Counted from the stretch's first letter, positions 9,801 through 24,800 are shown. The stretch: DNA of 64,000 nucleotides from Hemicordylus capensis (GCF_027244095.1 NC_069662.1:9264501-9328500), one strand, 5' to 3'. The notes: generated by a model not told the origin, from the sequence alone. A program made the numbers and translations.

Positions 9801-12800
9801 GCCTGGATGTTGCATCTATGGCTAAAAATACTGTAAGGAGCCTGAACGACAGATCCTTTAAGACATGAGCAGGCAACCTTTTGACACTCCAGCTGTGGCC
9901 TACAAGTCCCATCAACTCCAATCACAATTTTGGCCAGGGATGATGGGAGTTGTAGTCCAGCAGCTGGAGAGCCCAGGTTGCCTACCCTGCTTTAGGACTA
10001 TACCTGGTCACTGAACACAGCCATCTGTGCACCCAATTCACCCTAGTTCATTTATTTTAAAACATCGTCCCAACATTAGGCTAATGTCACCACCCATCAA
10101 CACCACAGGGATGCAATAGGCAGTGTGCCCTCGAGTTTGAGGGACAGCCTGTTTGAGGATGCATCGGTTGCCTCTGGGCATAGGCTAGGCCTGCTCAGTG
10201 TAGGCCCCCCCAGCTGTTTCTGGACTACAACTCCCATAATCCCCAGCCACAGTGGCCAACAGCCAGGAATTATGGGAGTTGTAGGCCAACATCTGCAGAC
10301 TGAGCAGCCCTTTTATCAGCTTTTACCTCTGGGCTGAAGTTCATAGGCTGCAGGAGTAACTCTTCTGCCTAGGTGTCGTTGGGCCCACACCCTGAGTGTC
10401 TCGTTAAGTGGGTAACGACAACGCAAAGTCAGCCTAGAAAGAAGAGAGGAGAGGCCCTGCTAAGTGGCTGTACCCTGAACGGAACCCAGTCTCTACAGAT
10501 GGAAATTTTATCAACAGGGCCTTACCTGTAGTGGGAGTCCCTGGTAATCACAGGATTTGCTTCTGGGATCATTTCTCTCCCGAAGGTCACTTCATTCTCA
10601 TACACCAGGTAGTTCCCTTCAAACTGAAGAGGCAAGGAGGTGTCATCTAAGAGTTTTAGCTCTGCGGTCGGCTGGCAGCTGGATTGGTCCGAGGACCATG
10701 GATGCAGAGCACAGAGATGCCACCACTGGATGACCCCCCTCCCCTCCGTTCCCTTACTCTGGAATCTGTTGGGAGTGGGACACAGCCCATTATGGAAGAC
10801 CCCAGACTTCTCCTTCACTGACACTCGCCACATTTCAGGTAGCTGGGAGGCTTATTTACACAAGATAATCCCTGAAGGCTCTGGCATCAGGCTCCCCGTT
10901 TGCCAAGACAATACATCAGGGACTCTTGACTCGCCCCCCTGGGATTCATCACTAAAACTATTCTCCCATGACTGGCACCAGCCAGCTCCTTAGAGAAACA
11001 CATTAGGCTGGTTCACACAGTTATAATTAGGGAAGGAGACACATGATGCTGCCCGAATTGGAGAGTTGTGCATGCTTCCCCTTGTGATTGTCTGAGTAAG
11101 AAGCCAAGTAGGACATGTGGGTGGGTGGGGGAGAAGAGTGATAATCTGCTAAGCAGCAGCTGGGCAAAAGGGTTCCCTCCCTCCCCCTTGCCCCCACAAT
11201 GAGCTCTAATGAGGAGGAAAAGGCCCCTGGGCCCCAGCCCAGTTGCTGTTTGACAGTCCCACATCTGCACCTCCAAACTTGTCCTTTTAAAGCAGAAACC
11301 ACAAGTGTGCACAGCTCCTGGACTTGGGCAGGACATACCTCCTACCCTGTAAATGGTCGTGTGAACAGCTCCAGCAAGTTAATTGTCCATATGAACACAA
11401 GAAGCTGCCATCTGCCCAAACTTAAGCACTGGTCCCTCTAGGACAGTATCGTCTACAGCACATAGAGTGGCAACGGCTTCTTCAAGGCTGCAGGCAGGAG
11501 TCTCTTCCAGCCCTATATGGAGATGCCGGAGAGAGCTAACTTGGAACCTTATTCATGCAGGTGCTCTTTCGCTGAGTGGTGGCCCCATCCCCTGAGGGGA
11601 ATATCCTACAATGCTCACACATATAGACTCGATTCCAAACCAGGGAGGGCCCTGTTTGGCCGAGGAGACAATTCATGCTCACTAACACATGATCAGCTCT
11701 AGCCCAGGACTAGAAAGGCAACACAGCTAAAGACAGCCCTCTACAGGAAAGGAAAAAAAGTTTCAGAATGTTCTCCAACCACCTCTTGGACCATAGAGAA
11801 GCTCTTGGGTTCACAGCGGCCGTCTTTCCCACCCACCTCATCCATTCTGCAAGGGTCTACCTACCCTTCTGGTGGTGCCACAACTGGCCAGTGGAAACGA
11901 GAAGAGTGCCCTGGATTCATCAGCAGCCACTGGCCCACAAGTCTTGTCCCACAGGTGGGTTCTCCTGGGGTCCAAGGCTGGCTTGGTGTCCAGACTGAGA
12001 ACAGTGGCCATCATAGTCCCATTGGGAAGACACACTGAGACCGGGAGAGAAGCCATGTTAATCCAGGAGCAGGGATGGCCAACCCAAGGCCCTCCAAATA
12101 TTGACCACCCATTACCCCCCCCGCTGCAACAGGGGGTGAAGGGAGTTGTAGTCCCAATAGCTGAAGCGTCTCCAGTTGGCTACCTGATCTAGAACTATGT
12201 TCCTCAATGAGCCGGAGTTTCCGTGTTCTTAGCCAACTTACACCTTTCTCAATTTCCTTAGTGAGAGCCTATTAAAACTAGCAGAAGCTTACATCAAGTA
12301 TGCTATAGTGGTTAGAGCAACAGGCTTCTCCCTGATCTACCTCACTGACTTCTTGCACGGATAAACATAACCAAGTACTCTGCTCTGGGCTCCTTGGAAG
12401 AAAAGGAGGATTATACACATGTCAAGATAAGTCAGTGGTGCTATTCTCACGATCAGCCAAAATCAGGCTAGGAGAGCCTAGTCCGATTTTGGCTGATTGT
12501 GTAAACCACCGGGCTCACAGGCGAGCCCAGTGGCTTACAAGCGGCTAGCCCGCTTTTGTAGCCCTCCCCAAAGCCCAGGTTTGCAGAACGAGTGCTCTGC
12601 AAACCCGGGCTTTCTGATCATGGGTAGCCGCAGCACAGCTCTGTGCTGTGGCTACTCATGAGGCAACCCCCAGAGGGGAGGCGAGAAGCTGACTCCCGGC
12701 TCCGGGGGTCTCCCAAGTATGCCCTGCATGCTCGCGCAGGGCATACTGGAGCTTCTGGGGGGCATGTGGCCCCTGAACTCCTCAGCGGCTCCATCACGGA

Positions 12801-15800
12801 GCCAGCAATCATGTAGGCGGCCGATCCAGCCGCCCAGGGCTCCCATCCTTAGCCCGCTCTCCCCACGCTCTCAAGAACCAGGTCTCACTGATCGTGAGAC
12901 CTGGCTCAGTATGTTGGGGCCGCCATGTTAAAATGACGTTGGCACCAGTGTTGGGAAGATGTTTGCCTCAGCAGCCAGCAGGACAGCTGAAACCCCACCT
13001 CACTTACCAAGGAGCTTTCTGGTGGGGAAGAGGCAGGCAACCGGGAATGCCACCATAACTGCTAGCGTCTTGTTATCCCTCAGGCTGAAGTCAAGCCGGG
13101 CAGTCACCCCTTGGAGGGAGATATCCTGCATGGCAGACATATGTATCCAGTCAGCTACTGCAAGTGTTACCAGCCTCAGGTCCTCACAGGCTGGGTTAGA
13201 TCTCCCATCATCCCCAGCTACAATGGCTCCAAAATGGGAGTGGTAGATCCACATCTACCACCTTCAGTGGCACCACCTTCAGTGGCATCCACATCTACCA
13301 CTTTCAGTGGCGGGGAAATGCTTGACTAACCAGCAGAAGATTGCTGGTTCGAACCCCTGCTGGTGTGTTGCCCAGACTACGGGAAACCCTTATATCTGGC
13401 AGCAGTGATAAAGGAAGATGCTGAAAGGCATCATCTCATACTGTGCAGGAGATGGCAATGGTAAACCCCTCCTGTATTCTACCAAAAGAAAACCATAGGG
13501 CTCTGTGGGTGCCAGGAGTCGACACACTTTACCTTTAGATCCAGCTGTTCATCTCCCCTACCTTGTCCCATTATGACTACAGTCCTGCTTCCACTCTAGC
13601 CAAGACACGCCCCCCCCCCCGATGGCTTCACATAAACATCCACACTGTACCTACCTCGTATACCAAGCCAGCTGCCAAGAGGGGCACAGACAGGTAGAAC
13701 CGGCCACCATCCTCATGAACTGTGTAGTTCTGAGCCACAGCCATCTCCGGGGTCAGTGGACGGTTCCCCACATATGGGGCCCAGTAGTGATCCATGTTCC
13801 CACGGGTCATCACCAGACTGATCCGCCCTGCTTCACAGAAACCCTCGGCTGTGGGAAGGACTATGGAGAGGGTAGAGTGGAAGGAAAGCCAAGTTAGGAG
13901 CCATCTATGCCACAAACCAAGAAGCCATTGTAATAGTAGTGGCACCCTTCAGATCAGAGATCTCAAAGTTGGGTCTCCAGATGTTATCGGACTTCAACTC
14001 CCATAATCCCCAGCCTCAGTGGCCTTTAGTTGGGGATTATGGGAGTTGAAGTCCAATAACATCTGGGGACCCAACATTGGGAATCCCTGCTCCAGATTTT
14101 GGGAAACTACATTTTTGCAGAACTGGTTAAGAGTTGCTTTTCATGGGGCTGGGTTTGTGTGTGAGAGAGATCCATTAAGAGTCTTTGGATCAAGTCAATG
14201 TAACTCGAGTTACCGGGCCTCTTCTCTTTTGAAATGCAGAATTTAAGGATTTAAAGAACTCACATGGCAAGCATCTTCTTAAGTATTCTGTCCTCATACA
14301 ACAGAGCCTCAAGAGGTTTGCATGCATACATAGTATAAAGTTGGTTAAGCACTCTTAGGCATAATCCAGACTAAGTCCTTCTGAAATTAATGGGATGTAG
14401 CATTTATCATGGCTCACTGACTTTTTAAAAATTGAAGTTCTGTATTGTATTTTGTATTTTCTAATGCAATTTGTTTGTTTTTATTGGATGTTTGCCATTG
14501 TGTTTATTGTGAGCTGCCCAGAACAGAGTTTGTTATGGGGCAGCTAACAAATAAAGGTTGTTCTCTATGTCAGTGGTGCTTAATGATGAGCAGCTTAGAC
14601 TAGAACCGGCCCATCTTTACTCTTATACAAATTTGTACAACTTTAAAGGTGTTGGGATAATCCAATTAAAGAAATCCTAGTCTGTCATTATGGCTGGGGA
14701 TGATGGGAGTTGTAGTCCACAAACTTCCAGGGACACAAGTTTGGGAACCCCCATTCTAAGCCTATTTCAGCTATTTAGACTTCCAGGGCATTGTCTGGAG
14801 GGTGCAGGATACAGCCACTTTGCTGAAGCTAAGCAGGTCTAAGCCTGGTTGGTGCCTGCCTGGGGGTTTCGTCTAGAGATGGCTCAAGTTTCATGATCAA
14901 TCTAAGTTTAAAAAAAGACACCCCTCCAGTTCAACAAGCAACCAGATCATCTCCTCCATTTTTAAAAGGGACTCACCAACATCAGGTACTTCACATGCAA
15001 CAACTCCAGGGTAGGTGAACGGCTTGTCCTTGGGGACCAAGTTGAGGGTGTAGTCAAGGTCCAGTGTATATCTCCTAATGTTTCCATGCAGGTACTAAAG
15101 AAGAAGAGACCAAGCCGTGGAAGCCCACCAATGCCACAAAAAGAAGCTGCATCCTTAGCTCGGAACTTCTGTACTCAACAGTTCCTGGAATAAGCTTGTT
15201 TTGGTGGCAGGGGATGTACCAAGGCAGGTGATGTCTGCGCTGCTTTGGGTTCCCAGATCTTGTTGGGCTACAATGTACATCATCGTCTTCAGCTAAAATG
15301 GCTGAAGGGGATGATGGGAATTGTAGTCTATCTGGGGAACCCGTGCATTAGTGCAGCGAACCCTAGGAGACAAGTGATCGATGAATGTGCAGACTGGCAT
15401 GCATGCAGCCATCAAAAGACTCCTTCCTTAAGGAGGAGAATTTACTTCCCACCTCCAACCCATATCCCTTCGGCATAGGAACATAGGAAGCTGCCATATA
15501 CCGAGTCAGACCACTGGTCTATCAAGCTCAGCATTGTCTTCACAGACTGGCAGCGGCATCTCCAAGGTTGCATAGAATTGCAGTCTTGAGATTTAAGTAG
15601 CATCTACTAGGAGGAGAGCTAGTCTTGTGGTAGCAAGCATGACTTGTCCCCTTAGCTAAGCAGGGTCTGGCCTGGTTGCATTTGAATGGGAGACTAGATG
15701 CGTGAGCACTGTAAGAGATTTCCCTCAGAGGATGGAGCTGCTCTGGGAAGAGCAGAAGGTTCCAAGTTCCCTCCCTGGCAGCATCTCCAAGATAGGGCTG

Positions 15801-18800
15801 AGAGAGACTCCTGCCTGCAACCTTGGAGAAGCCGCTGAATCTGGGTAGACAATACTGAGCTAGATGGACCAATGGTCTGACTCTGTATATGGCAGCTTCC
15901 TATGTTCCTATCTATTCACTTATGCTGCAGAATGAAGTCATGAGGACTAGCAGCTTGTTCTGCGAGTGCTGCAAATCCTTGTTCAGGGTGCCTGTTCAGA
16001 AATCCTCCTGTCACATCAACCCAGTCATGAGTCCTGCCCTTACCTGCTGTTCCACCAGAGGATCAGCGAAAGGGACCTTCAGAATGAAGACCCGGGTGGC
16101 ATTGGGATTGGGGACTTCGTCTAGACCAAAGCCGCGTCCCTTGAGCTCCGTGGGAGTTAAGGGCTTGCCACCAACTGCGATGGTGGTCAGTGCCACATCA
16201 GGGAAGAAGTTGCCAAGCTGGATGTCAAAGTAGCCTCTTTCTGGGATAGTGCCTGGAAGGAGCAAGGTATTAGATGAGCATTTCCAACCTGTGCTACTCC
16301 AGCTGTTGTGGACTGCAACTCCCATAATCCCCAGCCACATTGTGGCTGGGGATGATGGGAGTTGTACTCCACAACAGCTGGGGTAGCACAGGTTGGAAAC
16401 GCCAAATATTAGACGGAATGTTCATAGATAGTTCATGTTAAGAGCCTAAAGCATGCATTATCCAGGAGCAATCTCAACACTTACTGTTGATTAGCACAGG
16501 TGTGTGGGGGACAAAGGGGGTGCGGACGGCCTTCAGACAGCGATGCCGCGTCCGGTCGCTCTCGTCTCCTTGCCACCTGCGGTCCAGCAGCAGCTTTATG
16601 CTGTACGTTGTGCCATAGTGGTTGTCCATCACATCGCTCTGGAAGAAGTTTAGAGCTGTGAAAAAGACTCTGGAAGACCCTTTGCTTATCAGGGCCCACC
16701 CTGGTTTGCATTTGAAGGGAACATAGGAAGCTGCCTTCTACTGAGTCAGACCATTGGTCTATCTGGCTCAGTATTGTCTACCCAGACTGGCAGCAGCTTC
16801 TCCAAGGTTGCAGGCAGGACTCTCTCAGCCCTATCATGGAGATGCTGCCAGGGAGGGAACCTGGAACCTTCTGCACACAGGTCTTCTTCCCAGAGCAGCC
16901 CCATCCTCTCCAGGGACAGGGAGGAGGAAAGGTTCTAGCAGCCTCTTCTCTCTTCATGAGGCAGGTAACTAATTGCTCTCATTAATGTTTTTAATGAGCA
17001 ACTAATAATTGCTTTCATTTATATTTTAAAATTAATTATTATTGTGCTGAATATTTACCTCAGCACACACCCCCTCTCCCCAGACCAAGTCAGGGTTGGT
17101 TCTGGCCTACCACGATATTGGAGTTGTGCACCACTGGTGTAGACCAGGGACCCAGATGTTATTGGACTTCAGCTCCCATAATCCCCAACCAAAGGCCACT
17201 GGGGCTGCGGATTATAGGAGTTGGAGTCCAACAACATCTGGGGACCCAACGTTGAGAATCCCTGGTGTAGACAAAACCAAGTTAGAGGGATCAATGGTCT
17301 GACTTGGTGGTAGAAGGCCGCTTCCTCTGTGAGAGATCTGAAAGCTTTCAAAGAGAGCCCCTACATCTTTCTTCATGGCTCCCAGTCTGGAATGTGCATC
17401 CCTAAATACTTTCCCAGAAGGATGTCAAGTTCACCCAACACCCCTCACTCAGCTTGTGCAGAATTCACCCCGCATCCCTGTGATGGGCCCTAGAATGTAA
17501 GGAGGGGCACAATCCTTTTACATCGATTTGTTCACAACAGTGGGCTTGTTTGGACTGTCAACAGGGTAGGAAGAGTGCCCAGCCAGAGTAGGAGAGCTGT
17601 GAGTGCTTGATCGGCAGTCATGTAAACCCAATCAATGAAGGAGGAGGGGAAGCGATTGTGGGGACTGGCTGGGGAGGATGGACATGACCAACCCACATTC
17701 TGTCCCCAGCACTTTATCAAGGGTGGACGAAATACCCCCTTCCCAGCTCCTGCAAGATCACTCTCCCTTTCTCTTGTCTTGATCTTTGAAAACATACAGC
17801 CACCGATTGGGACTGCTAACAGCAGTCCTGTTGAAGGGAAGGGATGGGATTTCAATGAGTTATAACAGAGCAAGCATGTATGAGAAGAACCAAGCCCATT
17901 AAGAGCATCTTGAGACAGACCTTAAGGTCCAAGAGCTTGGAAACGTTTATTAAGGAAGTTACATACTTAAATAGAAAACCTGTGCCCTTGAGCTTTCATA
18001 GTCTTCATAGTGTGAGAGCAGAACAAGGAAGGGGGGAAAATGCAACAAACAGGTATGAAGAGGAGGGGGAAGACCCAAGGGTATCAGTCTACCAGCCAGA
18101 AGCCAGAATTGGGGTGGGAAGAGAGACAACAGCAGGAAGAGAGAGACCCTTGCTTATGATCTTTTCATAATGCCCCTAGTGGTCTATAGTAGGGATTCTC
18201 AACATTGGGTCCCCAGATGTTATTGGACTTCAACTCCCATAATCTCCAACCAAAGGCCACTGGGGCTGGGGATTATAGGAGCTGAAGTCCAATAACATCT
18301 GGGGACCCAATGTAGAGAATCCCTGGTCTATAGGATAGAAAGTGCCAAGTGTCAATGCTCCTAGAGCTATATCTCCAACATCCCCTACCCCTGGCTGGGT
18401 GTTCCACCCCCTTTTGGGTGGCGAGAACAAGTCTCTTCTCTTGTTCCAAGCTGGCAGTCCGAGGCCCAGAAGGATAGCAGAGTCCTCGCCCCAGCAGCAT
18501 ATGTTCTAACTCTTTGGTATGCAATGGTATCCTCATTTTTTGCCTTTGAGTTGTTTGCATAAGATGCTGGGTTATTATTCAGAGTTCAGCTCCCTCCTCA
18601 TCATCAGCCACTGCCAGCCCACCATACACTGACCTCTGTCAGCCCTCCAGGGGCCCCGATGGGCACCGTGATGGTAACCAAGTTGGTGTCCATCATGAAA
18701 GTGTATCCATTCGTCACAACGGTGGCTGGGTCAATCACACGCCCATCCAAGCCCATCTGAACGGCTTCATCTTGATACAGCTGGGGGAACGCCACCAGTG

Positions 18801-21800
18801 AAGGCATGATCCGTGGGGTCACCCAGCTCAGGGTGGTGGCAGTGAAGACAGGAGGGTCTGCATGGGAGGGAAATGCCTACTTATGACAAGCACAGTGACT
18901 GTCAAAGGACTCCACAGGAAACACAGGTGCTGGACAAGCATGATATTACATAACTTTGCATAACTTTGTGTCCAAGAATTCCAGCTTGCCTCAACAAATG
19001 AGGCTCTGAACCTAGGAATGGGGGAGCCTAATTTCTATGGGTGCTTTGTAGTCATCAGCCACCCCCCTCCAAAAGCAGACAGCCGTGGAAGCATTTCTGC
19101 TAGAGCCAATGGAAGCATAAAGAGAGCCCATAGATTTTTTCACCTGCATCACATTTATTCAAGGGTCAAGGAAGCAACTGGCGCTACATCTAGTATTGTC
19201 ACTCAGTGCCTCCACAGATCCTAGTTCCTCTCCTCCAAGGCTTCTCCTGCATGATCAACACGTGCAATTCTGCCAGTTACATAGATTTGCTATACAGGAA
19301 GTTTCTCTCCACCATTCTGCTCCAGGTTCCCTGACCCACAACAGGTTTTATCCCAGATCCAAATTTTTTAGCTTGCCAATTTACCAGGGAGCTACCTAAT
19401 GGCACAGTGGGGAAAATGACTTGATTAGGAAGCCAGAGGTTGCCAGTTTGAATCCCTGCTGGTGTGTTGCCCAGACTACAGGAAACACCTAGATCGGGCA
19501 GCAGCGATATAGGAAGGTGCTGAAAGGCATCATTTCATACTGTGTGGGAGATGGCAATGATAAACCCCTCCTGTATTCTACCAAAAACAACCACAGGGCT
19601 CTGTAGTCTCCAGGAATTGACATTGACTCAATGGCACACTTTACCTTTATTTACCAGGGTCTTTTGTACCTGTGAATTATCCCCTTTGCAAAGCAGGGTT
19701 TGCCTTGGTTGTATTTGAATGGGAGACTACATGTGAGCACTGTAAAACATTCCCCTTAGGGGATGGGGCTACTCTGGGAAGAGCATCTGCCCACGTAAGG
19801 TTCAAAGCTCCCTCCCTGGCAGCATCTCCAAGACAGGGCTGTGAGAGACTCCTGTCTGCAACCTTGGAGAAGCCACTGCCCGTCTGGGTAGACCATACTG
19901 AGCCAGATGAAACAACAGTGACTCAGTATAAGGCACTTGAGTATGTTCCTTTGAGTTAAGTAGAACTTGCTCTTAAAATGACACTTAGGATTGCAGGCAA
20001 GGTTATTAATTCTGGGTGGAAAGATACATGATCCTGTAATCTTGTATGCTCTTGTATCTAAGGAAACTGCAGTAGAATTAGATTGCATGTATTCATTGAA
20101 TTATGTCAAGTTGATTTTAGACAGTCACTATGGCCAGCACAGGCCCAGGCAGAGACAGTACAAGAAGAGAGGTATTGCAAATACATACAACTGTGTCCTG
20201 ATATTCATTTGAAATGTTGGATGCTAGGTGGATTAGACTCACTGATCGGACAGGCGACAGCCGTGTCCACCATTAGGATCATCCAGGCCTGTTTGTAGAA
20301 GACTGTGGCTCTTGCCACCTCCACTTCCAGACCCTGGACCTATAGAGGAAGGCAACAAGGCCATAGGATTAGTTCCGCTACTGAAACTAGGCAAGTCAGG
20401 GCCATGCTAGCATCTGGATGTGTGAGGAACTGTCTGGGAAGAGGGCAAGCACGATGGATTAAGCTTGTCCTTTTGGAGCCAGACAACCCATGAGCCATGC
20501 TGTGGAAATGCTTATTTTGGCTTGGCAATCTCTGTGCATCATCTAGCTGTTGGCACTGCTCCTTGCCTGGAGATTAGAAGTTCTAGCCATGCTAAAATCA
20601 ACTAGCCTAGAGATGAGCTAGGAACTTTAACCAGTCTATGACTACTTCCTTCCTAACAATTGTGGGGCTGGCAGGGAGAGGGCACCAACTGGAGGACAAC
20701 TGGAGGACTCTACCAAGCCAGGCCTAATTCATGCAACCGCACTTGTGTATTCAAGACCCAAGGAATGCTGGGAATTCTAGTTTGACACAACTATGCACTG
20801 GAAAATTAGAACTATAAATTCCTCCTAGGTTTTAGGAGACTCCACATTAAAGGCTGTTTTTAAAAAATCTGTAGTATATACAGGCTCAACACTTAAGCAC
20901 TTTCAAGCCTCCATCTTGCTTGTGTGAATGTTGAAGGAACAAGACAAAGAGCAGAAAGGTTGTTTTTAGGAAGTAGGTTCTAGCACAAGTGTTTCCAGCC
21001 TTGTGTCCCCTGATGCTGAACTTCAACAGCAACAACCCAACATCTGGAGACCCAAGGCTGAAAATCCTTGACTAGAAGGTCGTTTTTCTATTTTCATTGT
21101 GCTCATGGAACAAGATTTCTGTCATGTCAAAGACCCAGTCAAAGTAAAAGACCAAGATCTGTCTACCCAGATTCCCAGACACTTGAATGCTGTTCACACA
21201 TTACCTTGAACATATGCACATATATTCTGCAAAATCCTGTACAAGATGCATTCAAGATGCATCCCCTGTTAACTGGGCAAAGAGGCACCTTTTACCATGG
21301 TGATTCTCTTTATTTAGCAGGGGGAGAGTAACTGGCCTGATCCACCCCCAGCACAGGACCTCCAGTGACTGTTGCTGGTGTCTATCTGATGTTTCTTTTT
21401 AGAATGTGAGCCATTTGGGGACAGGGAGCCATCTGACTGATTTATTATTTCTCTGTGTTAACTGCCCTGAGCCATTTTTGGAAGGGCAGTATAGAAATTG
21501 AATTATTATTATTATTATTATTAATAATTCATGCCAAAATATCTTGGGCACAGGATCCCTCGAAGGTCAAGTTCCGCTTGTTCTAACAGATGCATTTGCA
21601 TTCAACACAATTTGATAGCTTTACATAATGATTAACAGCCTGTGCACTGTGGACACCATGATGTTTCAGTACAGTACTACAGCTTGTTCTTGTGTCAAGA
21701 GGAGCACCAAACCACTCTTGGATACCAGGGTCAAGGGCCATTGGTCCATCCCACTCCTTACCATGACGACTTCAGTCTGCTGTGTGCTGTATGGTGTGCG

Positions 21801-24800
21801 GAACAGGACGCGGGTAGCCGTGGTGTTGACACCATAGCCCAAGGCATGTGCCTGGGTGGCCATCATGGTCTGCAGGGAACCATTCTGGAAGTGAAAGACG
21901 ACTTGCCAAACCTGGTTCACAGCCCCCTGGGCCTGTAGAGGGAAACATGCATAAGAGGGGGAGAATTTCCACCAAGCACATGCAGAATTCCTGCTCAAGA
22001 CTTGTATTTTATAAAGATGACTACTATTCTACCAAGATGACCAGAAGAGAATCGGAGGGCAGATATGTCCTGTTCAGGCATAGTGAATTAACTGTGAACC
22101 GTCAGCTTCAAAGCAACCCCGCCTCCCTCACTTCCCTTGAAAGGGGGCTGTGTTGTATTGCTGCAGGCTTGTATGAAGAGACCTGCCAAAGAGCTGTACA
22201 AAGACAGAGTCACCAACAGCAGGGTGGCACCAGCTAATTCTGGGCATCAGGGATTAGGAACATAGGAAGCTGCCATATACTGAGTCAGCCCATTGGTCCA
22301 TCTAGCTCAGTATTGTCTATCCAGACTGGCAGTGGCTTCTCCAAGGCTGCAGGCAGGAATCTCTCTCAGCCCTATCTTGGAGATGCTGCCAGGGAGGGAA
22401 CTTGGAACCTTCCGCTCTTCCCAGAGTGGCTCCATCCCCTAAGTGGGATCTCTTACAATGCTCACATGTAGTCTCCCATTCATATGCAACCAGGGTGAAC
22501 CCTGCTTAGCTAAGGGGACAAGTCATGCTTGCTACCACAAGACCAGCTCTCCTCCCTACCTGTGATCCTCACATGCTACTGAATTACAACTCCCATCATC
22601 CCCAGCCACAATTATGGCCAAGGATGATGGGAGGTGTAGTTCAGTGACATCAGGTGGTCTACAGACTGGAACCCCTGATGTACATCTAAAAAGCTACTAA
22701 TCTTTCATTTTCTACAGCTCACAGGAAGTTGCCTTATACTGAGCTGGACTATCAGTCCAGCTAGCTCAGGATTGTCTACACCACAGGTGTGCACAGCTTC
22801 CGCCCTCCAGTTTCTGGACTACAACACCCATCATCCGACCTTAGAGAAGCCGCTGCCAGTCTGTGTAGACAATACTGAGCTAGATAGACCAATGGTCTGA
22901 CTCGGTAAACGGCAGCTTCCCACGATCCTATCCCCAGGCACAGCGGCCAATCGTCAGAGGAGATGGGAGTTGTACGGACCTAGTTGTGCACCTCTGATTG
23001 GCTACAGCTCTCCAAGGCTTTGAGCAAGGGTCTCTCGCAGCCCTACCTGGAGATGCCAGGTATGGAACCCAGGACCTTCAGTATGCAAAGCAGATGCACT
23101 ACCGCTGAGCTACAGGCTCAACCCTAGAACTATGCACATTTCCCTTCTGCTAAGTCCTCACCACAGGCCAAGCAGCAACCCAGTCGTCATTGAGCGCCTC
23201 ACTGGCTATTCCCGGGACAGCACGGCGGACGGACACCTGCAACGACAGACCCACCTCAATCAGCTGAACACCTGTCCGCAGGTCTCACCCAGCTTTCCCA
23301 TGGTGTGGATGTCAAGAAGCCCATCAGGCCTTGCCAGCATCCGAAGGGTTTTCTGGAACTTAAGCCGGGTTTACAGTTTGTGGCACAAACCCATCCACTC
23401 AAATGGTCCACCCCCAACAATAGCTTGGCTATGTGCAGGCTTCCATAGTGTGCAACCAGACACAAAGTGTGCCATTGCAGGGGAAATGTACATTCAAAAA
23501 TCCAAGCTGTGCAAAAGTTGTATTCGGTTAGCTAAGTTGATGGAAGTGTGGGAGAGTATGAGAAGGCAAGCAGGCTAAAAACTCTAGTACCCCAGACTGA
23601 TCTTGCAAGCAAGCTCAATATCATGAGTGAGTATCTGGAGCTAAATGGCACTAGACCATGCTTAATGAGGCTTACACAGACTTATTTTCCGTATCCGCCA
23701 GTGGCCAGACCTTACAAGATGCCTTGGAGGAAAGGGTCTCTGGACACCAGTAGTGTTCATTTTCGATAACCAGAATGAACCAGTATATTTCTAGCAGCAT
23801 GGTGTAGTGGTTAGAGTGCTGGACTAGGACTGGGTGAGCCCTGAGTTCAAATCCCCATTCAGCCATGAGCCTTGCTGGGTGACTCTGGGCCAGTCACTTC
23901 TCTCTCAGCCTAACCTACTTCACAGGGTTGTTGTAAGGAGAAACTTAAGTATGTTGTACACCACTCTGGGCTCCTTGGAGGAAGAGTGGGATATATGGTA
24001 AAATGTAAAAAAATAAAAAAACCAAACAAACAACAATCACACACTACTGTGCAGTGCCAAGTTTTCGACTATGATAGATTTTTTTTAAAAAAGTTCAACA
24101 CCACCTTGCATTAAAGCAATCTCAAGGTGGTTCACACAAAATTCACAAGACTACAAAAATTACACAATTAAAATATTAGCTAGAATATACAAATATAGAT
24201 TAAAAGATGAACAGCCATGCTGTCAGTGAGCATAACATATCACCAACATGCACACACGTGGCATAAGAAATCCAAACCAATGTATAGCTGGTTCTTCTCA
24301 CTATCAAAAGCTTCTCTTTTCCTTACAGGGCAAGCCATGAGGGAAAGTGTATAAAAGTAAAGTTGTGCTGTCCAGTTGGTGTTGACTCCTGGGGACCACA
24401 TAGCCATGTGGTTTTCTTTGAGATGAAGTCAGGCAACCAGAGGGCAGGGGAGACTATTTCGGAATGCCAACTCAAGCCTTCAGCTTGGCCATTCCTAAAC
24501 TGGAAAGTTATACACGGGTCAAGTCAACTGCTAAAGGCTGAGGGAGGGAACTAGGAGATTACTAAGGGGACCTTTTGTAGCCACCTAATGGCACAGTGGG
24601 GAAATTACTTTATGAGCAAGCCAGAGGTTGCCAGTTTGAATCCCAGCTGGTACATCTATATCGGGCAGCAGCAATAAAGGAAAGATGCTGAAAGACATCA
24701 TCTCACACTGCGAGGGAGGAGACAATGGTAAACCCCTCCTGTATTCTACCAAAGACAACAGGACTCTGGGGGTGCCAGGAGTTGAAATCGACTTGATGGC

